From the NCBI RefSeq assembly GCF_000695685.1, contig NZ_JFFR01000025.1, positions 310,001-374,000 on the forward strand: a stretch of DNA of 64,000 bases, in the 5' to 3' direction. The DNA is from Vibrio fortis. Its GTDB lineage: Bacteria; Pseudomonadota; Gammaproteobacteria; Enterobacterales; Vibrionaceae. Shown one piece after another: positions 10,719-22,480 of the stretch; the stretch's first letter is position 1; each line of letters opens with the position of its first letter. Below the pieces are notes generated by a model. That model saw only the letters and a list, made by a program, of their open reading frames with translations. It searched no databases and was not told the DNA's origin. A program made the position numbers and the translations under genes.

Positions 10719-11921
10719 ATGCAATCCAAATTCCAAATTCTTGATTCCTTTCTTCATCAACACCAAGTTTATTGGCGTTCTGAGCCGTTCCATCTTTGCC
10801 AGCAAGATGAACTTCCGTGGCGTAGCCACAATCAACCTCTGTTTACTTGGCTACAATCGCTTAGTAATGATCAGATCTTGGCTTTCAAAGAGCAGCCAGC
10901 GTCTCTGATAGAAGAGTTGAACGCATTTTTCCCTGAATTATCTCAAGTTGTTGAGGCTGTTGAGCTCTCGACATTGAAAAGAGAAGGGTTAGATCTCCCT
11001 AAAGGAACGAACACAGGAATCCCTGGGCGAAAGCTAGAGCAGATCATGTCGATGAGTGAAGCAGTATTGGGTCACCACAAAGGAACGGAGTGGCTGGAAT
11101 GGTGCTCTGGCAAAGGGTTCCTAGGGAGAGTCTTATCGCAACAGTCGCAGCAACAAGTGACCAGCTTTGAATGGCAGCAGTCGCTGTGTGACAGTGGCCA
11201 AGCGATTGCTGATGCGCAGCAGCTGCCGATGCAATTCGTGCAAGGGGACGCTTTTTCAGAAGACTCCGATAAGGTGTTTAACCACAATCAACATGCGGTA
11301 GCACTCCACGCTTGTGGTGATTTACACGTCACCTTGCTCAATAAGGCGGTGAACCACTCGCTTCCAGCGGTTACGGTCTCACCATGTTGCTACCACTTGA
11401 TTCAGTCCGAACGCTATGAAGCAATGTCAAAAGTGGCGCAGTCTGCACAGCTTTCTCTTTCGAAATCTGACCTGCGAATTCCATTGCAGGAAACCGTCAC
11501 TGGAGGAGAGCGTGTTAAGAGGCATCGTCAATTGGAGATGAGCTTTCGATTGGGCTTTGGTCAGCTGATTAAGCGTGAGCTTGGAGTTTTAGAGTATTTA
11601 CCAGTTCCGAGCATCAAAAAGTCAGAATTGTCTCAGGGGTTTGAAGCATTTTGCTGGTGGGCAGCGAATCAGAGAGAGATCGTTTTACCTAGCGAGCTAG
11701 ATTTCGAGTTATATGAAAGGTTAGGTGAGCAGCTTTTCTGGGATATGGAGCGACTGAGTTTGGTACAGCAAGTGTTTAGAAGACCATTAGAAATATGGCT
11801 AACTTTGGATAGGGCGCTCTACCTAGAGGAGCAGGGCTACCAAACGTCGATTGAGCAGTTTTGCGAAAGACACATCACGCCACGTAATATTCTGATTCGA
11901 GGCTGGAAGTCGGATAGCTAA
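10719..11921 (+). CDS. SAM-dependent methyltransferase-like protein
   Basis: The 400-residue product has a nucleotide-binding-type motif LEWCSGKGFLGR starting near residue 126, then LHACGDLH (about 196-203) and SPCCYH (about 221-226). The combination of a W-C-S-G-K-G motif I with HACGD and SPCCYH is that of the Methyltransf_32-type domain, found in proteins whose substrates are mostly unknown; the paired cysteines might bind metal. I chose ATG 10719 because AGGGGG lies 5 bases upstream; ATG 10680 is possible but lacks a ribosome site. No partner gene is adjacent on the strand. Whether the target is RNA, protein or a small molecule cannot be told. Confidence 0.75.
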   Translation: MQSKFQILDSFLHQHQVYWRSEPFHLCQQDELPWRSHNQPLFTWLQSLSNDQILAFKEQPASLIEELNAFFPELSQVVEAVELSTLKREGLDLPKGTNTGIPGRKLEQIMSMSEAVLGHHKGTEWLEWCSGKGFLGRVLSQQSQQQVTSFEWQQSLCDSGQAIADAQQLPMQFVQGDAFSEDSDKVFNHNQHAVALHACGDLHVTLLNKAVNHSLPAVTVSPCCYHLIQSERYEAMSKVAQSAQLSLSKSDLRIPLQETVTGGERVKRHRQLEMSFRLGFGQLIKRELGVLEYLPVPSIKKSELSQGFEAFCWWAANQREIVLPSELDFELYERLGEQLFWDMERLSLVQQVFRRPLEIWLTLDRALYLEEQGYQTSIEQFCERHITPRNILIRGWKSDS

Positions 11922-11959
11922 AGTAGACGCCAACTAGTGTTGCCAGCTATAAGATATAA

Positions 11960-11993
11960 AAAAGCCAGCTTGAAAAGAATCAAGCTGGCTTTT
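11960..11993. terminator. Bidirectional intrinsic terminator
   Basis: Perfect 13-bp arms AAAAGCCAGCTTG / CAAGCTGGCTTTT with an 8-nt loop. It separates the convergent methyltransferase and ald genes. Confidence 0.92.
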
Positions 11994-12029
11994 ACATTTC
12001 TAGTCAGTCAAAACTGTCTAGCAATCTTC

Positions 12030-13154
12030 TTAGTTGAACATTGCGATAGCTTCAGCTGGATCTACGTATTCTAGGTCAAAGCTCTCTGCAACTTCTTTGC
12101 AAGTTACTTTACCGTGGATAACGTTTAGACCTTCTAGGAAGCCTTTGTCTTCTAGAAGTGCTTCACGGTAGCCTTTGTTCGCTAGTTTAACAATGTAAGG
12201 AAGTGTTGCATTGTTTAGTGCGAATGTTGAAGTGCGAGCAACGGCACCTGGCATGTTAGCAACACAGTAGTGAACTACGTCGTCAACGATGTAAGTTGGT
12301 TCTGCGTGTGTTGTTGCGTGAGAAGTCTCGAAACAACCGCCTTGGTCGATTGCAACGTCAACGACTGCTGCGCCTGGCTTCATCTTAGCGATGTGCTCTT
12401 TAGTCACTAGTTTAGGAGCAGCTGCGCCTGGGATTAGTACAGCGCCGATAACTAGGTCAGCTTCAAGAACGTGCTTCTCGATAGCGTCTTCAGTAGAGTA
12501 AACCACTTTAGCGCGGCCTTGGAACTCTTCATCTAGGCGACGAAGTGTATCAACGTTACGGTCTAGGATAGTTACGTCTGCACGTAGGCCAACAGCCATA
12601 CGAGCTGCGTTAGCACCTACTACGCCGCCGCCGACAACAACAACTTTTGCTGGCTCAACACCTGGAACGCCGCCAAGTAGAAGACCACGACCGCCGTGAG
12701 ATTTCTCAAGAGTTTGTGCACCCGCTTGAATAGACATGCGACCTGCAACTTCAGACATTGGCGCTAATAGTGGCAAGCGACCCATATTATCTGTTACAGT
12801 CTCATAGGCTACGCAGACAGCTTTGCTCTTGATAAGCTCTTCAGTTTGTGGAAAATCTGGTGCAAGGTGTAAATAAGTAAATAATATTTGCCCTTCACGA
12901 AGCATAGCTCGCTCGACAGCTTGAGGTTCTTTAACCTTTACAATCATATCTGCTTTCGCGAATACGTCAGCAGCAGTAGGAAGAATGGATGCGCCTACAG
13001 CGATGTAATCATCGTCTGAAAAGCCGATACCGTTGCCGGCATTGGTTTCAACAAAAACTTGGTGACCATGTGAGATTAGTTCTCTCACGCTAGCTGGGAT
13101 CATACCAACACGGTACTCGTGGTTTTTGATTTCCTTAGGTACGCCAATAATCAT
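12030..13154 (-). CDS. ald: Alanine dehydrogenase
   Basis: Ald reversibly deaminates L-alanine to pyruvate and ammonia with NAD. The 374-residue product has the expected length and start ([20 protein letters not shown], with the substrate-binding Arg15). The NAD-binding Rossmann motif [15 protein letters not shown] follows KVVVV in the middle of the chain, and the catalytic-region segment TYLHLAPD is present. The gene is divergent from lrp, a common arrangement in which Lrp-family regulators sense amino acids and control ald. The start ATG is 174 bp from that of lrp, so the promoters share this region. Confidence 0.95.
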   Translation of the reverse strand: MIIGVPKEIKNHEYRVGMIPASVRELISHGHQVFVETNAGNGIGFSDDDYIAVGASILPTAADVFAKADMIVKVKEPQAVERAMLREGQILFTYLHLAPDFPQTEELIKSKAVCVAYETVTDNMGRLPLLAPMSEVAGRMSIQAGAQTLEKSHGGRGLLLGGVPGVEPAKVVVVGGGVVGANAARMAVGLRADVTILDRNVDTLRRLDEEFQGRAKVVYSTEDAIEKHVLEADLVIGAVLIPGAAAPKLVTKEHIAKMKPGAAVVDVAIDQGGCFETSHATTHAEPTYIVDDVVHYCVANMPGAVARTSTFALNNATLPYIVKLANKGYREALLEDKGFLEGLNVIHGKVTCKEVAESFDLEYVDPAEAIAMFN

Positions 13155-13286
13155 CCTGAATCCTCATTTTATTTTGGTTGTATAATCTATAGTAGTTGTA
13201 TTAACTGTGTGTAGGGTAATTCTGTCGAATTAATATCTAGTATAGATATGTTGAGATAAAATTTGATACTGAATATTAAAAAGTTG

Positions 13287-13301
13287 TAGTATATTTTTTT
13301 G
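13287..13301 (+). promoter_or_regulatory. Candidate Lrp-binding site in the ald/lrp intergenic region
   Basis: TAGTATATTTTTTTG matches the E. coli Lrp consensus YAGHAWATTWTDCTR at 14 of 15 positions by eye. It lies 28 bp upstream of the lrp start codon, where autoregulation would act. The motif is degenerate and the region AT-rich, so chance matches are likely. Confidence 0.4.
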
Positions 13302-13328
13302 CAAGGAAGTAATAAGGTGGAATAAAAA

Positions 13329-13823
13329 ATGGCAGACAACTATAAGAAGCCGTCCAAGGAACTAGACCGTATCGACCGCAACATTCTTAATGAGTTGCAA
13401 AAAGACGGTCGTATTTCGAACGTTGAACTTTCAAAACGTGTGGGTCTTTCTCCGACTCCGTGTCTTGAACGTGTTCGTCGTTTGGAGCGTCAAGGGTACA
13501 TTACAGGGTATACAGCGCTGCTTAATCCTCAGTACTTAGATGCATCACTATTGGTGTTTGTTGAAATCACATTGAACCGCGGTGCGCCAGATGTGTTTGA
13601 ACAATTTAACACTGCCGTTCAAAAACTAGACGACATCCAAGAGTGTCATTTAGTGTCGGGTGACTTTGACTATCTTTTGAAAACACGTGTATCGGATATG
13701 GGTGCTTACCGTAAACTTCTAGGTGATACGCTATTGCGTCTACCTGGTGTTAACGACACTCGTACTTACGTGGTAATGGAAGAAGTGAAACAAACCAACC
13801 AGCTGGTGATTAAAACTCGTTAA
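13329..13823 (+). CDS. lrp: Leucine-responsive regulatory protein
   Basis: Lrp is a global regulator of amino-acid metabolism and feast/famine adaptation. The 164-residue product has the N-terminal helix-turn-helix (LDRIDRNILNELQKDGRISNVELSKRVGLSPTPCLERVRRLE) and the C-terminal RAM domain (GAPDVFEQFN ... ECHLVSGDFDYLLKTRVSDM) that binds leucine and mediates octamer assembly. The SPTPCLERVRRLE recognition helix is that of true Lrp rather than AsnC. ATG 13329 is preceded by AAGGTGG. It is followed by its own strong terminator. Confidence 0.96.
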   Translation: MADNYKKPSKELDRIDRNILNELQKDGRISNVELSKRVGLSPTPCLERVRRLERQGYITGYTALLNPQYLDASLLVFVEITLNRGAPDVFEQFNTAVQKLDDIQECHLVSGDFDYLLKTRVSDMGAYRKLLGDTLLRLPGVNDTRTYVVMEEVKQTNQLVIKTR

Positions 13824-13840
13824 TCATCAATGGTCGAACA

Positions 13841-13874
13841 GCAAGAAAGCGGAACTTAGTTTCCGCTTTCTTGC
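13841..13874 (+). terminator. Intrinsic terminator of lrp
   Basis: Perfect 14-bp arms GCAAGAAAGCGGAA / TTCCGCTTTCTTGC around CTTAGT. The stem is strong though the following T-run is short. Confidence 0.85.
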
Positions 13875-13952
13875 TTTCTGGAATTGGGTTTTTCCGTTTG
13901 ATATGGTTAAATCAACAGTAGTTTTTATCAAACACATTTATAAAGCTGGTTT

Positions 13953-16900
13953 ATGTTCAAAGAGAGCGGCAACAAAGTCGAAACAATCATCAAAACGAGT
14001 GAAGAGCCTCAGTCTTCTCGTTTGACGGGTACCCAACGCTTAAAAGAGTGCAGCCTGATTCTAGGTGTGCTGTTTTCAATTCTTCTTGCCGTCGCATTGC
14101 TGACTTTTAATCCGGCAGATCCATCTTGGTCTCAAACGGCTTGGGGTGGCGACATTCAAAACGCAGGCGGCTATGTTGGTGCTTGGTTAGCTGATACCCT
14201 GTTTTTTGTCTTTGGTTCTCTAGCTTACCCTCTGCCTATTCTTATTACGCTGGCGGCATGGGTTCTTTTCCGCAAGCGCGACGAAGATGAAACCATCGAC
14301 TTCATGCTATGGGGTACTCGCTTACTTGGCCTCACGATTCTTCTATTAACCAGCTGTGGTTTGGCAGATATCAACTTTGACGATATCTGGTACTTTTCAT
14401 CAGGTGGTGTGATTGGTGATGTACTAACTAGCTTAGCGTTGCCGACATTAAACATCTTAGGTTCTACATTAGTGCTGCTCTTTTTGTGGGGGGCGGGCTT
14501 CACTCTGTTAACAGGTATCTCTTGGTTAAGCATTGTTGAATGGTTAGGTGATTCGGCAATCCGTCTATTTACCGCGCTTGTCAATAAAGTGCGTGGTCAC
14601 GACCAAGAGGTAATGGAGCCTGAATTAAGAGAAGCTGAGCAGCACGATGAACTACAACTAGCGGCGTCGAATCCGCCAATTGAGGGTATTGCTGAAGAGG
14701 TTGAAGAAGCACATGACCCACTGACGAGCGATCCTAGCCTACACTTCTCGGCAACCGCTGAACCAGAAGTGGAAATGCCTGTGGCAGAAGAGCCTAAGCG
14801 TCACTTCAATATTCATATGCCTGAAAAAGCGCCAGAAGCTGCAGTTAAAACATCTCCTACAGAACAAGCTGCGTTTACACAAGAGATCGTTGAGCCTCAA
14901 CCAATAGAAGTACCTAAGCCAGTTGAAAGACCTGAGCCAGTTTATCATGCGCCGGAAGAGCCATTGGAAGAAGGTGTAGAGCGCTCTAAGCAGCTGAATG
15001 CAACAATAGAGCAGCTAGAGCATGCTGCGATGGATGAGGATGACTTAGCCGAGCAAGCGCAAGCAGAAGCTCATCATTCGCAAGCTGCTTATCAAGAGTA
15101 CATGCAAGAGCAGCCTGCTGAGCCTCAGGCTGCGCCAGAGCCTGTTGTTGAACAAGAACCCGAATATATTGCGGAGCCGTTACAAAACAGTGAACCAGTA
15201 GAACAAGTATCGTTTACATCGGACCCAGAGCCAGAAATTGTGCCAGAACCTATGTTCATTGAACAACCTGCTGCTGATAATGAGATTGCTGAAGAAACTG
15301 CTTTTGAAGAGACACCTCGTCAAGAATCTAGTATTGACGAAAGTAATTTGAACGAAACGGAGACTCAAGTAGATAAAGTTGAAGAGCAGGCGATTGACTT
15401 GCCTTGGGAAGAAGTAACGGAAGAAGAATCGGCACACCCAGACCAAGATGTTGCGGCGTTCCAGAATATTGTTTCTGAAGCTCAGGCGAATATGGCAGCC
15501 GCGCAAAACCCGTTCTTGGTTCAAAAAGAGCCTAATCTGCCTAAGCCAACGTCACCGATGCCGACCCTAGAACTACTTTATCACCCTGAGAAGCGTGACA
15601 ACTTTATTGACCGCGATGCTCTAGAAGATATCGCTCGTCTGGTTGAGTCAAAACTAGCTGACTACAAGATTAAAGCTGAGGTAGTGGATATTTTCCCTGG
15701 CCCAGTTATTACTCGATTTGAACTTGACCTTGCTCCGGGTGTGAAAGTGAGTCGAATCTCAAGTCTATCGATGGACTTAGCACGTTCATTGTCCGCGATG
15801 GCAGTCCGTGTTGTAGAGGTTATTCCGGGTAAACCATACGTAGGTTTAGAACTGCCAAACATGAGTCGACAAACAGTCTTCTTCTCTGATGTGGTGGGTA
15901 GTCAGCAGTTTATTGATGCTAAATCACCAACAACAGTCGTGATGGGGCAAGATATCGCGGGTGAAGCGGTTATTGCTGATATCGCAAAAATGCCTCACGT
16001 GCTGGTGGCAGGTACCACGGGTTCGGGTAAATCGGTGGGTGTGAACGTGATGATCTTGAGTATGCTGTATAAAGCAACGCCTGAAGATCTGCGCTTCATT
16101 ATGATTGACCCGAAAATGCTTGAGCTATCTATCTATGAAGGTATCCCACATCTATTGTCAGAAGTGGTTACCGATATGAAAGATGCTTCTAACGCACTGC
16201 GCTGGTGTGTGGGAGAGATGGAGCGACGTTATAAGCTGATGTCAGCGTTAGGCGTACGTAACATCAAAGGCTACAACGATAAGCTGAAAATGGCGGCGGA
16301 AGCGGGGCACCCAATTCATGACCCATTGTGGCAAGCTGGCGACAGCATGGATCCAGAGCCTCCATTGCTTGAAAAACTGCCTTACATCGTTGTGGTTGTC
16401 GACGAATTTGCCGACTTAATGATGGTGGTGGGTAAGAAAGTTGAAGAATTAATTGCTCGTTTAGCTCAGAAAGCACGTGCAGCAGGTATTCACTTGATTC
16501 TTGCCACGCAGCGCCCGTCGGTTGATGTAATCACTGGTTTGATTAAAGCGAATATCCCAACTCGTGTCGCGTTCACCGTATCGACGAAAACAGACTCTCG
16601 TACTATCTTGGATCAAGGTGGCGCAGAATCACTACTCGGTATGGGTGACATGCTGTATCTACCACCGGGTTCAAGTCATACCATTCGTGTTCACGGTGCA
16701 TTCGCATCAGATGATGATGTACATGCTGTTGTAAACGACTGGAAAGCACGTGGTAAGCCGAACTACATCGATGAAATCACCAACGGTGAACAGACTCCAG
16801 AAACTCTGCTTCCTGGAGAGAAAATGGAAGGCGATGAAGACGTTGATCCATTGTTTGATCAGGTTGTTGAGCATGTGGTTCAGTCACGTCGTGGCTCGGT

Positions 16901-17042
16901 GTCGGGTGTTCAGCGTCGATTTAAGATCGGCTATAACCGTGCAGCTCGTATTGTTGAGCAGTTAGAAGCTCAAGGTATCGTGAGCCCACCGGGGCACAAT
17001 GGTAACCGTGAAGTATTAGCACCAGCACCGCCGAAAGAGTAA
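13953..17042 (+). CDS. ftsK: DNA translocase FtsK
   Basis: FtsK anchors at the division septum and pumps chromosome DNA so that XerCD can resolve dimers at dif. The 1029-residue product has the expected order: an N-terminal membrane domain with about four hydrophobic spans (residues 28-205), a long Pro/Glu/Gln-rich linker (about 215-520), the RecA-like motor with Walker A GTTGSGKS (687-694, Lys693) and the [11 protein letters not shown]alker B, and a C-terminal gamma winged-helix domain ([28 protein letters not shown]) that reads KOPS sequences. The linker is shorter than in E. coli FtsK (1329 residues). It follows lrp, as in E. coli and other gammaproteobacteria. Confidence 0.97.
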   Translation: MFKESGNKVETIIKTSEEPQSSRLTGTQRLKECSLILGVLFSILLAVALLTFNPADPSWSQTAWGGDIQNAGGYVGAWLADTLFFVFGSLAYPLPILITLAAWVLFRKRDEDETIDFMLWGTRLLGLTILLLTSCGLADINFDDIWYFSSGGVIGDVLTSLALPTLNILGSTLVLLFLWGAGFTLLTGISWLSIVEWLGDSAIRLFTALVNKVRGHDQEVMEPELREAEQHDELQLAASNPPIEGIAEEVEEAHDPLTSDPSLHFSATAEPEVEMPVAEEPKRHFNIHMPEKAPEAAVKTSPTEQAAFTQEIVEPQPIEVPKPVERPEPVYHAPEEPLEEGVERSKQLNATIEQLEHAAMDEDDLAEQAQAEAHHSQAAYQEYMQEQPAEPQAAPEPVVEQEPEYIAEPLQNSEPVEQVSFTSDPEPEIVPEPMFIEQPAADNEIAEETAFEETPRQESSIDESNLNETETQVDKVEEQAIDLPWEEVTEEESAHPDQDVAAFQNIVSEAQANMAAAQNPFLVQKEPNLPKPTSPMPTLELLYHPEKRDNFIDRDALEDIARLVESKLADYKIKAEVVDIFPGPVITRFELDLAPGVKVSRISSLSMDLARSLSAMAVRVVEVIPGKPYVGLELPNMSRQTVFFSDVVGSQQFIDAKSPTTVVMGQDIAGEAVIADIAKMPHVLVAGTTGSGKSVGVNVMILSMLYKATPEDLRFIMIDPKMLELSIYEGIPHLLSEVVTDMKDASNALRWCVGEMERRYKLMSALGVRNIKGYNDKLKMAAEAGHPIHDPLWQAGDSMDPEPPLLEKLPYIVVVVDEFADLMMVVGKKVEELIARLAQKARAAGIHLILATQRPSVDVITGLIKANIPTRVAFTVSTKTDSRTILDQGGAESLLGMGDMLYLPPGSSHTIRVHGAFASDDDVHAVVNDWKARGKPNYIDEITNGEQTPETLLPGEKMEGDEDVDPLFDQVVEHVVQSRRGSVSGVQRRFKIGYNRAARIVEQLEAQGIVSPPGHNGNREVLAPAPPKE

Positions 17043-17079
17043 TCGCTTAATTGCGTAGATCGGAACTCAACCCTTAATG

Positions 17080-17103
17080 ATCGGTCATAGCTTTATGACC
17101 GAT
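17080..17103 (+). terminator. Hairpin between ftsK and lolA
   Basis: Perfect 10-bp arms ATCGGTCATA / TATGACCGAT with loop GCTT. Only a weak T-rich stretch follows, so it may be a partial terminator or an RNA-stability element in an ftsK-lolA transcript. Confidence 0.5.
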
Positions 17104-17125
17104 TTACCTTGTAACAGGATAATTA

Positions 17126-17722
17126 ATGAAAAAAACACTCGCACTTCTATTTATGAGTTTTTCCGTTTTCGCTTCACCGAAGGAAGAACTGAGCAACCGA
17201 CTGGCGCTAAACGCAGGTTTTAGTGCTGATTTCAAACAGGTTGTCACAAGCCCTGATGGCGATGTTGTCATGGAAGGAGAGGGTACAGTAGAAATTGCAC
17301 GCCCAAGCTTATTCCGCTGGGAAACAACGTTCCCAGATGAAAATCTATTGGTCTCTGATGGTCAAAGCCTCTGGTACTATAGCCCGTTCATTGAGCAAGT
17401 CAGTATCTACTGGCAAGAACAAGCAACGGCGCAAACTCCATTTGTATTGCTTACTCGCAACCAACAGAGTGATTGGGATAACTACGATGTAACCCAATCG
17501 GGTAACCAATTTACACTCAAGCCAACGGCTGTTGATTCGAATCAAGGGGATTTCCAAATTCAGATCAACGACAAAGGCATCGTTCAAGGCTTTAATGTCA
17601 TTGAGCAGGACGGTCAAAAAGGTGAGTTCACATTCAGTAATGTTGAACTTGGTAAGCCAAGCAGTGATCGTTTTACTTTCGTTGCCCCAGAGGGTGTCGA
17701 AGTTGACGACCAAAGAAACTGA
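17126..17722 (+). CDS. lolA: Outer-membrane lipoprotein carrier protein LolA
   Basis: LolA is the periplasmic chaperone that takes mature lipoproteins from LolCDE and hands them to LolB in the outer membrane. The 198-residue product has a cleavable signal peptide ([16 protein letters not shown], cleavage near residue 16) and the family segments [46 protein letters not shown] and a C-terminal [13 protein letters not shown]. The conserved Arg in RPSLFRW corresponds to the residue needed for lipoprotein release. It lies between ftsK and rarA, the same order as in E. coli. Confidence 0.95.
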   Translation: MKKTLALLFMSFSVFASPKEELSNRLALNAGFSADFKQVVTSPDGDVVMEGEGTVEIARPSLFRWETTFPDENLLVSDGQSLWYYSPFIEQVSIYWQEQATAQTPFVLLTRNQQSDWDNYDVTQSGNQFTLKPTAVDSNQGDFQIQINDKGIVQGFNVIEQDGQKGEFTFSNVELGKPSSDRFTFVAPEGVEVDDQRN

Positions 17723-17766
17723 TTCTTTAGTGTTGTCCAATTTAATAGTGAATCAAGAGATAGCCA

Positions 17767-19116
17767 TTGAGTAACTACAGTTTAGACTTTTCGGGGGACG
17801 AAGATTTTCGTCCCCTTGCTGCTCGTATGAGACCAGAAACGGTTGAGCAGTACATCGGTCAACAGCATATTTTGGGACCGGGTAAACCTCTGCGTCGAGC
17901 GCTCGAAGCTGGTCATATTCACTCCATGATCTTGTGGGGACCACCGGGTACCGGAAAGACGACTTTAGCTGAGGTGGCGGCGAATTATGCCAATGCTGAA
18001 GTCGAGCGCGTGTCAGCGGTTACTTCGGGTGTGAAAGACATTCGCGTAGCGATTGATAAAGCTCGTGAGAACAAGCAAGCGGGCCGTCGAACTATTTTGT
18101 TTGTGGATGAGGTGCACAGGTTCAACAAAAGCCAACAAGATGCGTTTTTACCGCATATCGAAGATGGCACCGTTACCTTTATTGGAGCGACAACCGAAAA
18201 CCCGTCTTTCGAACTCAATAACGCTTTGCTCTCGAGAGCGCGTGTCTACAAACTGACTTCTCTCAACACTGATGATATCTCTCTCGTGATCCGCCAAGCC
18301 ATTGAAGATAAAGAGCGTGGTCTAGGTGATGTGAGTGCCCACTTTGCAGACAACGTATTAGATCGTTTAGCTGAGTTGGTGAATGGCGATGCGCGCATGT
18401 CACTGAACTATCTTGAGCTACTTTACGATATGGCTGAGGATGATGAGCAAGGCCGCAAGTCAATTACGCTTCAATTGCTAGCAGAAGTCGCTGGTGAGAA
18501 GGTGGCTCGCTTTGATAATAAAGGCGACATTTGGTATGACTTGATTTCAGCAGTGCATAAGTCCATTCGTGGTTCAAACCCAGATGCTGCGTTGTATTGG
18601 TCGGCACGTATGATTGCTGCTGGTTGTGATCCCTTGTACATCGTGAGACGTCTGTTGGCGATTGCATCAGAAGATATCGGTAACGCTGACCCAAGAGCCA
18701 TGCAGGTTGCGATTTCAGCTTGGGATTGCTTTACTCGTATTGGTCCTGCAGAAGGCGAACGCGCGATTGCTCAAGCGGTTGTCTACCTTGCTTGTGCACC
18801 AAAGAGTAACGCCGTTTACACTGCATGGAAGCAAGCACTTACCGATGCACATAACTTACCTGAGTACGAAGTGCCTCATCACTTAAGAAATGCGCCAACA
18901 AGTTTGATGAAGGACATGGGCTATGGGCAAGAATACCGTTATGCTCATGATGAACCTGGGGCCTACGCGGCGGGGGAAAAGTATCTGTCACCAGAAATGG
19001 GTGAGCGTCAGTACTATTTCCCAACAAAACGAGGCTTAGAGACCAAGATTGGCGAGAAGCTAGATTATCTGGCGGATTTGGACGCAAAAAGCCCACAAAA
19101 ACGCTATGAAAAGTAG
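17767..19116 (+). CDS. rarA: Replication-associated recombination protein RarA
   Basis: RarA (MgsA) is an AAA+ ATPase related to clamp-loader subunits that acts at stalled replication forks. The 449-residue product has Walker A GPPGTGKT (residues 58-65, Lys64), Walker B FVDEVHRF, a sensor-1 ATTENPS segment, and the C-terminal tetramerisation region with [20 protein letters not shown]. The start is probably the TTG at 17767, because the conserved N-terminus MSNYSLDF begins there, AAGAGAT lies just upstream, and no ATG is available before the ATPase domain. It follows lolA by 44 bp and probably shares its transcript. Confidence 0.94.
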   Translation: MSNYSLDFSGDEDFRPLAARMRPETVEQYIGQQHILGPGKPLRRALEAGHIHSMILWGPPGTGKTTLAEVAANYANAEVERVSAVTSGVKDIRVAIDKARENKQAGRRTILFVDEVHRFNKSQQDAFLPHIEDGTVTFIGATTENPSFELNNALLSRARVYKLTSLNTDDISLVIRQAIEDKERGLGDVSAHFADNVLDRLAELVNGDARMSLNYLELLYDMAEDDEQGRKSITLQLLAEVAGEKVARFDNKGDIWYDLISAVHKSIRGSNPDAALYWSARMIAAGCDPLYIVRRLLAIASEDIGNADPRAMQVAISAWDCFTRIGPAEGERAIAQAVVYLACAPKSNAVYTAWKQALTDAHNLPEYEVPHHLRNAPTSLMKDMGYGQEYRYAHDEPGAYAAGEKYLSPEMGERQYYFPTKRGLETKIGEKLDYLADLDAKSPQKRYEK

Positions 19117-19244
19117 CCTTTTTTGGATATCTTAACCTAGTCATAAAATTCAGATTAAATCGTTAAAAAGTGATGAAATAATCATCAATTTTGGCGGTTT
19201 AGTGGTGTTTCAGTGGTCAAGCTACTGAATATTCAAATAACTAA

Positions 19245-20567
<1,323 letters not shown>

Positions 20568-20588
20568 TGAGTTAACCTCTGATATTGA

Positions 20589-20610
20589 AACCCAGCCACT
20601 GCGCTGGGTT
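20589..20610 (+). terminator. Intrinsic terminator of serS
   Basis: Perfect 8-bp arms AACCCAGC / GCTGGGTT with a 6-nt loop, followed by a T-run. Confidence 0.92.
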
Positions 20611-20755
20611 TTTTATTGCCCGAATCTAGCTATTGTTACAAATAGGTAATAGTTATTTGCTCATACGCTAGATTATATCCAATAGATGTTGCTCGTATAA
20701 TGGTCGCCTACCGCGGTAGGAATTGATTTTCTCATAACGACATTGAGGAGGGCAT

Positions 20756-21022
20756 ATGGCTGTAGGGTGGGCTGGCGACGACAGTGTTAGCCAGCAAATT
20801 CAAGATACCATTTCCGATGAGATCTCTCGTGTGAGAGGTAACATCAAGACTGGAGAAAGTGCTCACTATTGCGATGAGTGTGGTGACGAGATCCCAGAGA
20901 AAAGACGATTAGCGATGCAAGGGGTACGATTGTGTATTGAGTGTCAGTCAATGTTGGAGCATACCTCTCACCAACACGCCTTGTTTAATCGCCGAGCGAG
21001 TAAAGATAGCCAGTTGCGATGA
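20756..21022 (+). CDS. DksA/TraR-type zinc-finger protein, YbiI-like
   Basis: The 88-residue product resembles E. coli YbiI from end to end: it starts MAVGWAGDDSVSQQI, has a four-cysteine zinc finger (CDECGDEIP ... RLCIECQ, about residues 38-62), and ends in the typical NRRASKDSQLR tail. It is a small member of the DksA/TraR C4-type family but lacks the long coiled coil with the catalytic-tip aspartates by which DksA reaches into the RNA polymerase secondary channel, so a DksA-like effect is uncertain. ATG 20756 is preceded by GAGGAGGG. The function of YbiI proteins is not established to my knowledge. Confidence 0.88.
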   Translation: MAVGWAGDDSVSQQIQDTISDEISRVRGNIKTGESAHYCDECGDEIPEKRRLAMQGVRLCIECQSMLEHTSHQHALFNRRASKDSQLR

Positions 21023-21070
21023 ATTGTTTCAAAACAAACAATGAGCTAACAGAAACGAGTTAGCAGTTAA

Positions 21071-21104
21071 TATGAACGGTTGTTTTGACGGACAACCGTT
21101 CATA
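21071..21104. terminator. Hairpin between the YbiI-like gene and bioA
   Basis: Perfect 13-bp arms TATGAACGGTTGT / ACAACCGTTCATA with an 8-nt loop lie between convergent genes. The T-run is weak on both strands, so it may act as a bidirectional but imperfect terminator. Confidence 0.6.
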
Positions 21105-21130
21105 CTTTAATGCATGAGTGCATTGCTCGC

Positions 21131-22408
21131 TTATTGAAAACACTCTGGTCGTTGAAGCGCACTATCTATGGCGGAGACCAATTTCTCGATATGATGCGAT
21201 TCACTGATAAATGGAGGCATCATATAAATCAGCTTTCCGAAAGGTCGGATCCATACCCCTTGTTCAACAAAGTGAGCTTGTATTGCTTCCATATCAACGG
21301 GCGTGTGAGTTTCCACTACGCCAATCGCGCCCAACCAACGAACGTCTTTGACCAACTCATGTTGTTTGAGTTTTGGAAGCAGCTCTGAGAAAAGTGATTC
21401 GATTTGTTTCGTCTGTAATTGCCAATCACCTTGTTCGATTAACCCAAGACTTGCTGCACCAACGGCACACGCGAGTGGGTTGCCCATGAAGGTAGGACCG
21501 TGCATAAAACATCCGGCTTCGCCGCCACACACAGTATCAGCTACGTCTTTGCTTGCAAGCGTCGCCGAAAGGGTCATATACCCCCCAGTCAATGCTTTGC
21601 CAACACATAGAATGTCCGGTTGAATATCTGCGTGCTCACAGGCAAACAGCTTGCCTGTGCGACCAAAGCCTGTGGCAATTTCGTCAAGTATTAACAGCAC
21701 ATTAAATTCATCACACAGTGCTCTCACCTGTTTTAGAAACTCTGGATGATAGATACGCATTCCGCCGGCACCCTGTACGATGGGCTCTAAGATCACTGCT
21801 GCAATTTCTTGATGATGGATGCTGAGTTTTTCTCTGAAGCTGTTGATGTCGTCCGGGTTCCATTCATCCCAGAAACCAATTTTTGGAGAAGCTGCAAAGA
21901 TATGTTCCGGCAGGAATCCTTTGTAAAGACTATGCATTGAGTTCTCTGGGTCTGTCACGGACATGGCAGCGAAGGTATCGCCATGATAGCCATCTCTTAG
22001 CGTTAAGAACTTGGAGCGTGGTTGTCCTTTTGCATGCCAGTACTGCAAGGCCATCTTTAAACTCACCTCAACAGCGACTGAGCCCGAGTCTGCCAAAAAT
22101 ACATGTTCCAAACTACTGGGTGCGAGCTTCAGCAGCTTCTTGCATAGGTCGATTGCTGGCTGGTGAGTAATACCACCGAACATAACATGTGAAACCTTAT
22201 CAATTTGACTGTGCGCAGCTTCATTTAGTACCGGGTGGTTGTATCCATGGATGGTGGACCACCAAGAAGACATACCATCAATTACTCGCTTCCCATCTTC
22301 CATTTCTAGCAAAACCCCTTCGGCTCCCACAATCGGATAGCAGGTCAGAGGTGTGAGGGTCGAAGTGTAGGGATGCCAGATGTGCTGGCGATCAAAGGCG
22401 AGATCCAT
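21131..22408 (-). CDS. bioA: Adenosylmethionine-8-amino-7-oxononanoate aminotransferase BioA
   Basis: BioA uses PLP and S-adenosylmethionine as the amino donor to make 7,8-diaminopelargonic acid in biotin synthesis. The product is 425 residues with the MDLAFDRQHIWHPYTS start, the SSWWSTIHGYNHP substrate-binding segment, the DEIATGFGRTG aspartate motif and the PLP lysine in VGKALTGGY (Lys271). I chose the ATG at 22408 because GGAA lies six bases upstream and the N-terminus then matches E. coli BioA; ATG 22420 lacks a ribosome site. It is divergent from bioBFCD, and both promoters meet at the operator at 22447-22480. Confidence 0.96.
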   Translation of the reverse strand: MDLAFDRQHIWHPYTSTLTPLTCYPIVGAEGVLLEMEDGKRVIDGMSSWWSTIHGYNHPVLNEAAHSQIDKVSHVMFGGITHQPAIDLCKKLLKLAPSSLEHVFLADSGSVAVEVSLKMALQYWHAKGQPRSKFLTLRDGYHGDTFAAMSVTDPENSMHSLYKGFLPEHIFAASPKIGFWDEWNPDDINSFREKLSIHHQEIAAVILEPIVQGAGGMRIYHPEFLKQVRALCDEFNVLLILDEIATGFGRTGKLFACEHADIQPDILCVGKALTGGYMTLSATLASKDVADTVCGGEAGCFMHGPTFMGNPLACAVGAASLGLIEQGDWQLQTKQIESLFSELLPKLKQHELVKDVRWLGAIGVVETHTPVDMEAIQAHFVEQGVWIRPFGKLIYMMPPFISESHHIEKLVSAIDSALQRPECFQ

Positions 22409-22446
22409 AGCGATTTCCATGTTTGGTTTGATTAAAAATTAACCGG

Positions 22447-22480
22447 TTGTAAACTTTTGTTTTTATCAATGTGTTGACAG
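22447..22480. promoter_or_regulatory. BirA operator between bioA and bioB
   Basis: Half-sites TTGTAAAC and GTTGACAG (the latter an imperfect inverted copy, 6 of 8) are separated by 18 bases, the spacing I derive for the E. coli bio operator (TTGTAAACC ... GGTTTACAA). The right half overlaps the -35 box of the bioB promoter. BirA loaded with biotinoyl-AMP would be expected to bind here and close both divergent promoters. Confidence 0.8.

Noticed and set aside
14225..15524. Several antisense frames of 69-119 codons inside ftsK
   Set aside because: They mirror the repetitive Pro/Glu linker of ftsK and lack ribosome sites and protein-like composition.
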